DNA of 44,362 nucleotides from an uncultured Clostridia bacterium (GTDB taxonomy: Bacteria; Bacillota; Clostridia; TANB77; CAG-508), in assembly GCA_947626815.1 (NCBI GenBank), contig CANQTN010000014.1, positions 1 to 44,362 on the forward strand, written 5' to 3'. Under the pieces are notes generated by a model. That model searched no databases and had not been told where the DNA came from. It saw nothing but the letters and a program-made list of their open reading frames with translations. Positions 29,615-38,556 of this stretch are shown here, piece by piece; within the stretch, counting starts at the first letter, position 1, and each line of letters opens with the position of its first letter. The position numbers were made by a program, and so were the translations under genes.

Positions 29615-29813
29615 TACTTGTCAATGATACAAATGGTCAATGATAATATATTATTTATGCAGTAACAATTCGGGGGGACCAGCAAATTACAGATTGTAAT
29701 GCAAATTTTATAATTTATTATAAAATTTGGTATACAAGCTGTTATGTAGCTGGGAGTTACAAATAAATAATATATTATCATTGACCATTTGTACCATTGA
29801 CAAGTAGACTGTA
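29615..29813 (+). repeat. MITE-like palindromic repeat, copy D
   Basis: The gap 29597-29907 is mostly this element. Arms TCTACTTGTCAATGATACAA (29615) and its inverted match ending CAAGTAGA (29808) enclose the same core as copy A, with TTCGGGGGGACC at 29669-29680. The 3' flank continues as CTGTAA, the full terminal sequence seen in copies A, C and E. Confidence 0.85.
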
Positions 29814-29907
29814 ACTTATTATGAGAAATCATACATAATAATACTTAACATTTTTTTTAAAATATGATAAAATAAAACAAATTACATAAAAAGGACAGGT
29901 GTTAAAG

Positions 29908-30414
29908 TTGAAAATACATATAGTAATGGTAGAACCAGAAATACCACAAAATACAGGAAATATAGCAAGAACATGTGCTATAACAGGAGCAATAATGCAT
30001 TTAGTACATCCATTAGGATTTAAAATAGATGAAAAATCAATAAAAAGAGCAGGTTTAGACTATTGGGATAAACTCACAATTGAAGAACATAATTCATTAG
30101 AAGAATTTTTAGAAAAATATAAGCCAGAGAATAATAACATGTTTTTTGCAACAACAAAAGGAGTAACAAAATATACTGACATAGACTATTCAAAAATGAA
30201 TGAAATATTTGTACTATATGGAAAAGAAACAAAAGGATTACCAGAATGGCTTTTAAAAAAATATTTAAATGAAAAAACTATAAGAATACCAATGCTTCCA
30301 ACACTTAGGTCATTAAATTTGTCAAATTCAGTAGCGATAATTACTTATGAAATATTAAGACAACATAATTTTGAAGATTTACAAGAAACAAGTACATATT
30401 TTAGTAAACAATGA
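29908..30414 (+). CDS. trmL: tRNA (cytidine/uridine(34)-2'-O)-methyltransferase
   Basis: The 168-residue SPOUT enzyme has VMVEPEIPQNTGNIARTC at the start, LVHPLGF, FVLYGKETKGLP, and IPMLPTLRSLNLSNSVAI at the end, all diagnostic of TrmL, which methylates the wobble ribose of tRNA-Leu. The start is taken as TTG 29908, giving MKIHIVMVEPE as in relatives; GTG 29899 would add three residues. It ends at TGA, so TGA is a stop in this organism. Its own terminator follows. Confidence 0.93.
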   Translation: MKIHIVMVEPEIPQNTGNIARTCAITGAIMHLVHPLGFKIDEKSIKRAGLDYWDKLTIEEHNSLEEFLEKYKPENNNMFFATTKGVTKYTDIDYSKMNEIFVLYGKETKGLPEWLLKKYLNEKTIRIPMLPTLRSLNLSNSVAIITYEILRQHNFEDLQETSTYFSKQ

Positions 30415-30421
30415 AAAATAT

Positions 30422-30463
30422 AAAAACCTTATTTATAGTATTTTAATTATAAATAAGGTTTTT
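30422..30463 (+). terminator. Strong terminator after trmL
   Basis: A perfect 16-bp stem (30422-30437 with 30448-30463), with AAAAACC at the base and GGTTTTT at the 3' side, lies directly after trmL. Confidence 0.85.
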
Positions 30464-30471
30464 ATAAAAAA

Positions 30472-30519
30472 TGTCGAAAAAAGAAAAGGTTTGTCGAAAC
30501 ATAAGAACATTTGTCGAAA
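30472..30519 (+). promoter_or_regulatory. Three Spo0A-like boxes at exact 20-bp spacing
   Basis: TGTCGAAA occurs at 30472-30479, 30492-30499 and 30512-30519, each exactly 20 bp apart, about two helix turns, so on one face of the DNA. TGTCGAA is the consensus of the Spo0A box of Firmicutes. The last box ends 3 bp before a -35 hexamer. This arrangement suits activation of a sigmaA promoter by a Spo0A-like regulator. The binding protein is inferred. Confidence 0.65.
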
Positions 30520-30522
30520 TGC

Positions 30523-30552
30523 TTGAAAAATAAGTATATTAATGATTATAAT
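30523..30552 (+). promoter_or_regulatory. Promoter of the rpn-like operon
   Basis: TTGAAA (30523-30528) and TATAAT (30547-30552) are 18 bp apart directly behind the three boxes. The leader of about 135 nt contains a 14-bp palindrome TTAATTCGAATTAA at 30589-30602. Confidence 0.65.
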
Positions 30553-30693
30553 ATACATAATAAGTCTAAAAATTATTTCAAAAAATTTTAATTCGAATTA
30601 ATCCAAAAAATTTCAAACAAAAAATCAAAAAGAAAAGAGGTGTAAAAAATAATACAAAAATAAAAATATATATAATATAAGGAGGTAATTTTA

Positions 30694-31687
30694 GTGAAAA
30701 CTTTTACCTATAATCAGTATATAAAATATATTCATGCATTAAGATTAAATGCTGTATTAGAATTAGCTGAGGAAGGACAAAAATATCACTTAGAAAGTGA
30801 AGAAAGCCAATATACACCAGATCAATTAATAGAAAATATATTAAAAGACAAAAATGAGGTAAAAAAATTTATAAATAATTTTATAAAACCTAAAAATGAA
30901 ATAAAAGCAAAAGATTTATTACTATATAGTAATAATTATATTGCAAAAAAAGGAATTAATTTAATATATAAGTTAAAAAATGAAGAAACGTTTTTTCTAA
31001 TAGAAACTAAATCAACAATAGACAGAAAAATGCAATATCAAATATTAAACAATTGCATAGATGTAATTCAAGACTGGAATAGAAGCAAAAATATTGAAAA
31101 AAATAAAAAATACCCAATTATAGTACCAATAGTAATTTATGCAGGAGATAGTAAATGGAACATAACAGAATATTCAAATCAAAGGCAATTTAATGACTAC
31201 ATTTTTGAAATAAGTAAAATCAAACTAGAATATAATTTAGTTGATATAAATAAAATATCAAAACAAACATTACTTGAACAAAATAGCATGTTTCGGATAT
31301 AGCATGCTACTAGAAAAATCAAAAAATAAAGAAGAATTAATAGACAGTATAGGTATTATTATAAAATCAAGCGATAATGAAGAAATATTAAATAAATTAG
31401 TATTAATTATAAAAAAATTACTAAGTAATTGCGTGAAAGAAAAAACAGATAGAAAGGAAGAAAATATGAGTACACTATATTATAGAATATTAGACGAAAA
31501 CAAAGAAATATTAAAAACAGGAGAGAAAAAAGGAGAAGTAAAAATTCAAAAAAGAATAGTCAAAAAAATGATAGAAAAAAAATTAAAAGATGAAATTATA
31601 ATAGAAATAACAGGAATAGACAAAGAAGAATTAGAAAAAATAAAAGAAGAAACATATAATGATATATTTACCAAAAAAAGGAAGTGA
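30694..31687 (+). CDS. Rpn-like PD-(D/E)XK nuclease family protein, with a CGGA +1 recoding site
   Basis: The 330-residue reading-through protein has the core of Rpn/transposase-like nucleases: INLIYKLKN, FFLIETKSTIDRKMQYQIL, then YPIIVPIVIYAGDSKWN. Known relatives promote recombination by cutting DNA. Here the usual Asp before (I/L)(I/V)YK is Asn, while the E-x-K pair is kept, so activity is doubtful. The C-terminal third is a Lys/Glu coiled region typical of the family. The break at codon 201 (CGG 31294-31296) gives SMFGYSMLLEKS. Start GTG 30694 follows a perfect AAGGAGGT. An XRE gene follows after 4 bp. Confidence 0.8.
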
Positions 31688-31691
31688 TAAT

Positions 31692-32021
31692 GTGAAAATT
31701 AATTACAAAATAATTGGACAAAGAATAAGGAATACAAGAAAAAAGAAAGGAATATCAAAAGAAATGTTATCAGAAAAAATTAATGCAACAGCTATGTACA
31801 TAAGCAAAATAGAAAAAGGAAGCAGAGTAAATTTAGAAAGAATAGTAAAAATTGCTGAAGTATTAGGAGTAACAGTAGAATATTTACTCACAGGTTCAAT
31901 ACCAGAATATAAAAATTATTTAGACAAAGAATTATATGAAATATTAATTAGCTGCACACCTGCACAACAACGATTAATTTATAACATAGCTAAAATAGTT
32001 GTAAGTTCTAAATTGGTATAA
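31692..32021 (+). CDS. XRE-type HTH regulator
   Basis: The 109-residue protein is mostly a Cro/C1 helix-turn-helix (about residues 6-65: RIRNTRKKKGISKEMLSEKI, ISKIEKGSRVNLERI), followed by a short helical tail ending AQQRLIYNIAKIVVSSK. Start GTG 31692 is set by AAGGAAGTGA, which overlaps the previous stop, so it is coupled to the rpn-like gene and may regulate it. Confidence 0.85.
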   Translation: MKINYKIIGQRIRNTRKKKGISKEMLSEKINATAMYISKIEKGSRVNLERIVKIAEVLGVTVEYLLTGSIPEYKNYLDKELYEILISCTPAQQRLIYNIAKIVVSSKLV

Positions 32022-32135
32022 AAAAATTTCTTTACAAAAATATAAAAATAGTATAAACTGTAACTGCAAAGCATATATACCAGTGAAATGCAAAAAAGAC
32101 AAAAAATTAAGAAAAATTACAAAAGGTGATAATAA

Positions 32136-35100
32136 ATGTATTTAAAAAGATTAGAGTTACAAGGATTTAAATCATTTGCAGATAAAACAGTATTAGAATT
32201 TAGACCAGGCATAACAGGAGTAATAGGACCAAACGGCTCAGGTAAAAGTAATATAGTAGATAGTATTAGATGGATATTACGGAGAGCAAAGTATGAAATC
32301 ATTAAGAGGAGCAAAATCTTTAGATGTCATATTTGCAGGAACACAAAATAGAAAATCTCTAGGATATGCAGAAGGTTCTTTAATATTTGACAACACAGAT
32401 GGAGAATTACCAATAGAATATAGTGAAGTAACTATTACTAGAAAAATATATAGAAGCGGAGAAACAGGATATTATATTAATAAAGTGCCATGTCGTTTGA
32501 AAGATGTATTAGAATTATTTATGGATACAGGAATTGGTAAAGACGGATATTCAATAATAGGACAAGGAAAAATAGACGAAATATTAAGTAATAAATCAGA
32601 AGACAGAAGACACATATTTGAAGAAGCAGCAGGAATAGTAAAACACAGAATAAGAAAACAAGAAAGTGAAAAGAAATTAGAACATACAAAACTTAACTTA
32701 CTTCGAATAAATGACATCTTATCAGAAATAGAAACAAACATAGAACCATTAAAGGCACAATCTGAAAAAGCGAGAAAATACTTAAATCTAAGAGAAGAAT
32801 TAAAAGATATAGAATTAGGATTATTCTTACATAACATAGAAAAATATAAATTAATATTAGAAGAAATAGTAAAAGACGAAGAAATATATACATCGCAATG
32901 CAAAGAAGAAGAAGAAAAGCTAAAAAATATCAAACAATTAAAAGAAGAACTAAAACAACAAATAGATGAAATAACAAAACAAATAGAAGACATATCAAAC
33001 CTAGGTTTTGAAAGCAAAAAAGAAATAGAAATGTTAAATTCAGACATAAATGTAGCAAATACAAGAATAAACAACAATAAAGAAAATAAAGAAAGATTTG
33101 AAAAAGAAATAGAAGACTCAAAACAAAGAAAAGAAGAACTTGAAAAAGAAATAGAACAAAGAGAAGAAAAAAAGTTAAACTTAAAAGAGAATAAAGAAAA
33201 ATTTGAAAAGGAATTACAAGTAAAAGAAAAAGAACTTGAAGAAATAACAAAAAAACTATCTAGTAAAGAATTAGAAATAGAAGAACAAAAAACAAAAGTA
33301 GAAAAAAATACTGATAAAAAATATGAATTACAAAAAGAACTAAATGCACAAGACATTAGTTATGATAATTATGAAAAAAGACAAAATCAAATAAAAAATG
33401 AAATATCAAGTTATATATCAGAACTAGATAGCACAAAAATTAGCAAAGACGAAATATCTAAAGAATTTTATGAAATAGAAAACAGAAGAAACAAAATATT
33501 AAAATCAATAGATGAAATAAATGAAAAAAAAGAAATAGCAGACAAAAAAATAAATGACTATCAAATAAAAATTAATAATTATCAAAATGAAATGAGAATA
33601 AAAGAACCAAAACTAAAATTTTTAATAGAAACAGAAAAAGAAAAAGAAGGGTATATAAAAAGTGTAAGATCACTATTAAAAGGCTGTGAAAATATAAAAG
33701 AACTAGGAAAAGGAATGCATGGAGTTTTAGCAAATATAATTGAAGTACCAGAAGAATATCAAACAGCAATAGAAATGTGCTTAGGAGCAAGTCTACAAAA
33801 TATAGTTACTGAAACAGAGGAAGATGCTAAAAAATTAGTAGAATACTTAAGAAAAAATAATTTAGGAAGAGCATCATTCCTTCCAATTACTTCTGTAAAA
33901 GGAAAAAAATTAGAAAAAATAAAAGGTAAAGAAAAAGGTGTAATTGGAATTGCATCAGATTTAATTAAATTTAACAAAAAATATGAGCAAATTATAAATA
34001 ATTTACTTGGAAGAACAGTAATTGTAGATAATATGAATACAGCAATAAAATTAGCAAAACAAAATGGATATGCATTTAGAATTATTACAATTGAAGGAGA
34101 TGTAATAAATGCTTCAGGAGCTATTACAGGAGGTTCAATAGCCAAAAAAACAGTAAATATATTAGGTAGAGAAAAAGAAATTGAAAAACTAGAAAAAGAT
34201 ATAGAAAATATAAAAGAGAAAATAAACAAATTAGAAAAAGAAAAAAAAGAATATGAAGAAAAGACACAAGATACACTAGAAAATGCAACAAGTTTAGAAA
34301 AAGAATTACAAGAAATTGAAATTATGTATGCAACTGAAAAACAAAAAGTCATTGCAATAGATGAAAATATAAATAAAATACAAGAGAGATTAGATAAACT
34401 AAAAGAAGAACAAAAAACTTTAGAAAATCAAAAGCAAAAAGCAGTAGAAACTAAGGAAAAAATAAAAAAACAATTAAAAGAATTAACAGAAGAAACAGAA
34501 AGACTATCAAAAATAATATCAGATTTTGCAAAATTAAATAAAGACAATCAAAAATATGTAGATGACTTAAACTTAGACATTACAAATTTGAAAATATCAG
34601 TAAGTTCATTTGATGAAAGTGAAACTTCAATTGAAGAAATACAAGAAAGAATAAAACAAGAATTAAACAATACAAATAAAAGCATTGAAAATAAAAAAAG
34701 TCAAATAGAAAAAATTACACACGATAATTTTGAATTAGAACAATCTATCAAAGAAACAAAAGAAAAAATAGAAAAAATAAAAGAAGAAGTAAAAAATAGT
34801 GGTTCTAAAATAGAAGAATTAAAACTATCAAGAATAAATAAAAATGAAATATTGTCAAAGCAGGAAGAAGAAATAACACATAAATTTAACATAATAGAAG
34901 ATTTAAAAGCAAAAACTGTAAAAATAAATGTAAGAAAAACAAAAACAGAAGAAGATATAAACACTATAATAAATAAAATGTGGGAAGAATATGAGCTAAC
35001 ACCAAATACAGTAGGGGAATATAAAAAGCCACAAAATATAGCAGAAACACAAAAAAGAGTAAATAGTCTGAGAAATGAAATAAAAGAATTAGGAAGTGTA

Positions 35101-35688
35101 AATATAGACTCAATTGAGGAATACAAAAACATGAAAGAAAGATATGATTTTATATGTGAACAAAGAGTAGATTTAGAAGATACAATGAATAAATTAAGAA
35201 AGATTATATCAGACATGACTACAACAATGAAAGAAAAATTTAAAAAACAATTTGAAATCATAAATAAAAATTTTGAAAAAGTTTTCAAAGAATTATTTGG
35301 AGGAGGAAATGCAGTACTTTCATTAGAAGATGAAGATAACATACTAGAATGTGGAATTAATATAACAGTACAACCACCAGGAAAAAAACTGCAAAATATG
35401 ACATTACTATCAGGTGGAGAAAAAGCATTTACGGCCATAGCTTTATTATTTGCAATATTAAAAATTAACCCATCACCATTTTGTGTGTTAGATGAAATTG
35501 AAGCAGCATTAGATGATGTAAATGTATATAGATTTGCAGAATATTTAAAGAAATTTTCAGCAGATACACAATTTTTAGTAATTACACATAGAAAAGGAAC
35601 AATGGAATCAGCAGACACAGTATATGGGGTCACAATGGAGGAAAATGGAATTTCAAAACTATTATCTATGAAATTAGCAAATTATTAA
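32136..35688 (+). CDS. smc: Chromosome segregation ATPase SMC, with a CGGA +1 recoding site
   Basis: Reading through codon 49 gives a 1183-residue SMC of normal size. Walker A GPNGSGKS is at 31-38; two long coiled coils flank a hinge at roughly 520-660 ([26 protein letters not shown]); the signature LLSGGEKAF and Walker [14 protein letters not shown] are at the end. At CGG 32280-32282 the zero frame stops after 23 codons; CGGA as Gly gives [20 protein letters not shown], the nearly invariant SMC segment. As SMC is important for chromosome segregation, the site must be decoded well. The usual neighbour rnc is 23 kb upstream. GGTGAT lies 7 nt before the ATG. Confidence 0.95.
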
Positions 35689-35736
35689 ATTAATAAAAAA
35701 CAATATTAAGTATATTTGACAAAAAAAAAATTAGCA

Positions 35737-35916
35737 TTACAGTTTACTTGTCAGTGTTGCAAAAGGTCAATGATAATATATTATTTATTTGTAACTCCCA
35801 GCTGCATAACAGCTTGTATACCAAATTTTATAATAAATTATAAAATTTGCATTACAATCTGTAATTTGCTGGTCCCCCCGAATTGTTACTGCATAAATAA
35901 TATATTATCATTGACC
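35737..35916 (-). repeat. MITE-like palindromic repeat, copy E (inverted orientation)
   Basis: The gap 35689-36086 holds this element and the rpsF promoter. GGTCAATGATAAT at 35765 and its inverted match ending GACC at 35916 enclose a core that is the reverse complement of copy A (CCCCCCGAA at 35874-35882). The left flank TTACAGTTTACTTGTCA matches the outer arm of the family; the right outer arm is missing. Confidence 0.85.
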
Positions 35917-35949
35917 ATAGAATTAGCACAAACAAAATGCAAAAATTAC

Positions 35950-35978
35950 TTGCAAAAGCAAAAAAAATATGATAAAAT
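35950..35978 (+). promoter_or_regulatory. Promoter of the rpsF-ssb-rpsR operon
   Basis: TTGCAA (35950-35955) and TAAAAT (35973-35978) are 17 bp apart, with an extended TG before the -10. It lies about 110 bp before rpsF. Confidence 0.6.
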
Positions 35979-36044
35979 AGCAATGTTTATAAAATAGCAA
36001 ACATAAAATAAAACAAAAAGTAAAATAGCTATTTTTAAATCTCT

Positions 36045-36063
36045 ACTTACAGCAAATGTAAGT
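36045..36063 (+). promoter_or_regulatory. Leader hairpin before rpsF
   Basis: ACTTACA and TGTAAGT form a 7-bp stem with a GCAAA loop, 12 nt before AAAGGGAGG. In many bacteria an rpsF leader RNA binds the S6:S18 pair for feedback; I do not see that motif with confidence, so this is only a candidate. Confidence 0.35.
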
Positions 36064-36086
36064 TATAAATCCAAAGGGAGGTGAAA

Positions 36087-36368
36087 ATGATGAATAAATA
36101 CGAAAGTATTATCATTGTTAATCCAAATAAAGAAGAAAAAGATTTAAAAGCTTTAGAAGAAAAAATTACAGGATTAATCAATGAAAATGGAAAAGTTGAA
36201 ACAGTAGAAAACATGGGAAAAAAGAAATTAGCATATAATATCAAAAAATTTGAAGAAGGTACATACATGTTATTCAACTTTGAAGCAAAACCAGATTCTA
36301 TCAAAGAACTTGAAAGAATTTATAGAATTACAGACGATATAATAAAATTTATCGTAGTAAAAAAATAA
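36087..36368 (+). CDS. rpsF: Ribosomal protein S6
   Basis: The 93-residue protein has YESIIIVNPN at the start and MGKKKLAYNIKKFEEGTYMLFNFEA in the middle, the S6 pattern. It binds S18 on the platform of the 30S subunit. GGGAGGTG is 5 nt before ATG 36087; ATG 36090 is equally possible. First gene of rpsF-ssb-rpsR. Confidence 0.96.
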   Translation: MMNKYESIIIVNPNKEEKDLKALEEKITGLINENGKVETVENMGKKKLAYNIKKFEEGTYMLFNFEAKPDSIKELERIYRITDDIIKFIVVKK

Positions 36369-36371
36369 AAA

Positions 36372-36399
36372 TTAAATAAAGATAGGGGCCTTTATTTAA
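36372..36399 (+). other. Hairpin between rpsF and ssb
   Basis: TTAAATAAAG (36372-36381) and CTTTATTTAA (36390-36399) form a perfect 10-bp stem with an 8-nt loop ATAGGGGC. No T-run follows, so it is more likely an RNA processing or stability element than a terminator. Confidence 0.4.
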
Positions 36400-36420
36400 A
36401 GTAAAGAAAGGTGATAAAAA

Positions 36421-36849
36421 ATGAACAAAGTAATATTAATGGGAAGATTAACAAGAGATCCAGAAACAAGATATACACAAACAAACAATACTCTAGTATC
36501 TTCTTTCAGTTTAGCAATAAATAGAAGATTTGCAAAACCAGGAGAAGAAAGGCAAGCAGACTTCATCAACATAGTAGCATGGAGTAAACTAGGGGAATTT
36601 TGTAGCAAATACTTTAAGAAAGGTCAACAAGTAGGTGTTATAGGAAGAATACAAACAAGAACATGGGATGATGACCAAGGCGCAAAACACTATGTAACAG
36701 AAGTTGTAGCAGAAGAAGCTTACTTTGCAGACAGCAAAAGAGAAGCAGAAGTAAATGCAAATACATTTGAAAATACATTTGGAAACACTATGCCTGGAAA
36801 CATGGGTTCAGACTTTGAAGTATCTTCTAATGATGACTTACCATTTTAA
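36421..36849 (+). CDS. ssb: Single-stranded DNA-binding protein
   Basis: The 142-residue protein has the OB fold of SSB (MNKVILMGRLTRDPETRYT, WSKLGEFCSKYFKKGQ, GRIQTRTWDDDQGAKHY) and the acidic tip SSNDDLPF that recruits replication and repair proteins. It sits between rpsF and rpsR as in many Firmicutes. AAAGGTGAT precedes the ATG. Confidence 0.97.
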   Translation: MNKVILMGRLTRDPETRYTQTNNTLVSSFSLAINRRFAKPGEERQADFINIVAWSKLGEFCSKYFKKGQQVGVIGRIQTRTWDDDQGAKHYVTEVVAEEAYFADSKREAEVNANTFENTFGNTMPGNMGSDFEVSSNDDLPF

Positions 36850-36875
36850 GCTATAAAGAATAGGGGGAAAATAAA

Positions 36876-37154
36876 ATGTCAGACAAGAAACAAAACAAAA
36901 AAAATAACAAAAACTATGATGAAGATTACAATCCAAGATTCAGAAAACAAAGAAAAAAAGTCTGCGTATTATGTAGTGATAAAAATTTTGTATTAGACTA
37001 CAAAAATCCAGAACAATTAAAGAAATTTGTTAATGATAAAGGAAAAATCTTACCAAGAAGAACAACTGGAGCATGTGCAAAACATCAAAGAGACATAACA
37101 ACAGCAGTAAAAAGAGCAAGACATATTGCTATATTACCATATACACAAAATTAG
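36876..37154 (+). CDS. rpsR: Ribosomal protein S18 (zinc-binding type)
   Basis: The 92-residue protein has the S18 core [18 protein letters not shown] and IAILPYT, preceded by a basic N-terminal extension of about 25 residues. CVLC plus the later C and H (GACAKH) form the zinc site of the C+ type. AGGGGG lies before the ATG. Last gene of its operon; the 3' region is the nested hairpin. Confidence 0.96.
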   Translation: MSDKKQNKKNNKNYDEDYNPRFRKQRKKVCVLCSDKNFVLDYKNPEQLKKFVNDKGKILPRRTTGACAKHQRDITTAVKRARHIAILPYTQN

Positions 37155-37171
37155 ATATTGTCATTTTAGAC

Positions 37172-37468
37172 GTTCTTTTGCAACAATTTCTTAGCAAGAG
37201 AAACAGTTCTTTTTGACAGTTTTTGAGGCGGGTAGAACACTTCAAAAATAAACTCAAAAGTGAATTGAAAGAAATTTAATATAGAAGTTCTTTAACAATT
37301 TTATGGAAAATGTTCATGTTTGACATGAAAGGGTGCCATAAAATTATTTTAGAACTTCTTATTTAAATTTTCTTGAACGAACTTTTGAGTTTATTTTTTA
37401 AGTAATCTACCTACCAAAAAATTGTAAAAAAATGTTTTTTTTAGAAGCAAGAAATTATAAAAAAGAAC
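37172..37468 (+). ncRNA. Large nested hairpin, candidate structured RNA
   Basis: The gene-free stretch 37155-37578 folds, by inspection, into one nested structure of eight stems: 37172-37179/37461-37468; 37185-37192/37449-37456; 37231-37236/37406-37411; a perfect 18-bp stem 37244-37261/37381-37398; 37269-37279/37363-37374 with one bulge; 37283-37291/37351-37359; a perfect 10-bp stem 37297-37306/37336-37345; and an apical 37313-37318/37324-37329 with loop TTTGA. No ORF crosses it. It could be a stable RNA, a 3' UTR element of rpsR, or an old MITE; it does not match 6S, SRP, tmRNA or T-box patterns as I know them. Strand is assumed from its neighbours. Confidence 0.45.
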
Positions 37469-37515
37469 ACCTCAAATGGTAACAAAGACGGATTTTGAAA
37501 ACGTTTCTAAATCAC

Positions 37516-37544
37516 TTTACAATACAACAACAATGTGATATAAT
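37516..37544 (+). promoter_or_regulatory. Promoter of the Ig-like membrane protein gene
   Basis: TTTACA (37516-37521), 17-bp spacer with an extended TG, and TATAAT (37539-37544), 35 bp before the start codon. Confidence 0.7.
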
Positions 37545-37578
37545 CATAAAGAATAAATAAGCAAAAGGAGTGGAAAAA

Positions 37579-38547
37579 TTGAATCAAATATTAAGTATAA
37601 ATAATACACCGAAAGCCACACCAAAGAAAGAAAAAAATAATTATTCAAACTTTAAAAACAACAAAGGTCCAACAGACATAGGACATATATTAAAGTTTTT
37701 TTCTATTGCAATATTAGTATTTGGAGTATTTATGATAGGTTCAGGATCATACTCAATGTTTCAAGAAGTAACTAAAAAAGAAGAAGTTACAAAGCCACAA
37801 ATTTTTGTAAAACCACCAAATAACAATGAAATAGTCATACAAATATCACATGATAAAAGTTTATCAAAAGTAACATATAGTTGGGATGATGAAGATGTAA
37901 ATACTGTACAATGCAGTGGTAAAATGGGAGTACAAACAAAAATAAAAGTACTAGAAGGAATTCATACATTAACAATCAATGCAACTGATATAAATGGAGA
38001 AACAAGCGAATATAAGAGCACATATAACATAGAAGAAAATATTAGCATAAATGTAGATATAGAAGGAAATGGAGTAAAAATAACATTAAATGCTAAAACA
38101 GAACTTTCATATATGACATACAGATGGGATGAAGAAGAAGAAACAAAAATTGATATAAATAGTAATGAATTTGAGCAAACAATAGAAGCACCAAAAGGAT
38201 TACACACATTAACAATAAGTGCTGTTGACAAAAACAATCAGACAAAAACAGAAACTCAAAAAATTGAAGGAGTAATGAAACCAACAGTAGAAATAACAGC
38301 AGGAGAAAACAAAAAATTCGTTATGAAAATATCAGACGAAGAAGGAATAAAAAAGGTAGAATTTTCAATAAATGACTCAGATAATTATGTATTAGACTTA
38401 GAAAGAGTACTACCACTAGAAGAAAGAAAAGAATTTGAATATTCTTTTGCATTACAAGATGGAGAAAATAAAATACAAGTTACTGCACACAATGAAAACA
38501 ATGTAACAGAGACAAAAAGTGTGACAATAAACACTGAAAACATGTAA
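37579..38547 (+). CDS. Membrane-anchored protein with three Ig-like repeats
   Basis: The 322-residue product has a cytoplasmic N-terminus of about 35 residues, one membrane helix (about 40-60, FFSIAILVFGVFMIGSGSY), and an outer part of three repeats of about 80 residues. The repeats share SYxWDDE or YRWDEEE and GxHTLTIxAxD, the pattern of Ig-like beta-sandwich domains. The likely role is a surface or periplasm-like scaffold; ligand unknown. Start taken as TTG 37579 because AAAGGAG is 8 nt upstream; GTG 37570 overlaps that site. Followed after 9 bp by the CmpB-like gene. Confidence 0.7.
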   Translation: MNQILSINNTPKATPKKEKNNYSNFKNNKGPTDIGHILKFFSIAILVFGVFMIGSGSYSMFQEVTKKEEVTKPQIFVKPPNNNEIVIQISHDKSLSKVTYSWDDEDVNTVQCSGKMGVQTKIKVLEGIHTLTINATDINGETSEYKSTYNIEENISINVDIEGNGVKITLNAKTELSYMTYRWDEEEETKIDINSNEFEQTIEAPKGLHTLTISAVDKNNQTKTETQKIEGVMKPTVEITAGENKKFVMKISDEEGIKKVEFSINDSDNYVLDLERVLPLEERKEFEYSFALQDGENKIQVTAHNENNVTETKSVTINTENM

Positions 38548-38556
38548 GGGGAAAAG

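Noticed and set aside
30472..30519. CRISPR-like array of the three TGTCGAAA repeats
   Set aside because: The repeats are only 8 bp with 12-bp spacers and lie directly before a promoter, as operator boxes do.
31685..31687. TGA recoded as a sense codon
   Set aside because: TGA ends the rpn-like gene and trmL at the expected places, so it is a normal stop here.
32280..32282. Simple triplet reassignment of CGG to another amino acid
   Set aside because: Reading CGG as any single triplet leaves the downstream frame wrong; in all ten cases homology or frame continuity returns only after a +1 shift.
37496..37509. cre (CcpA) site TGAAAACGTTTCTA
   Set aside because: Two of the conserved positions on the right half differ from the consensus, and it is a single instance.
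37155..37570. 6S RNA, SRP RNA, tmRNA or T-box in the gap after rpsR
   Set aside because: The nested structure is longer than 6S and shows none of the conserved sequences of SRP, tmRNA or T-box that I can recall; left as an unclassified candidate.
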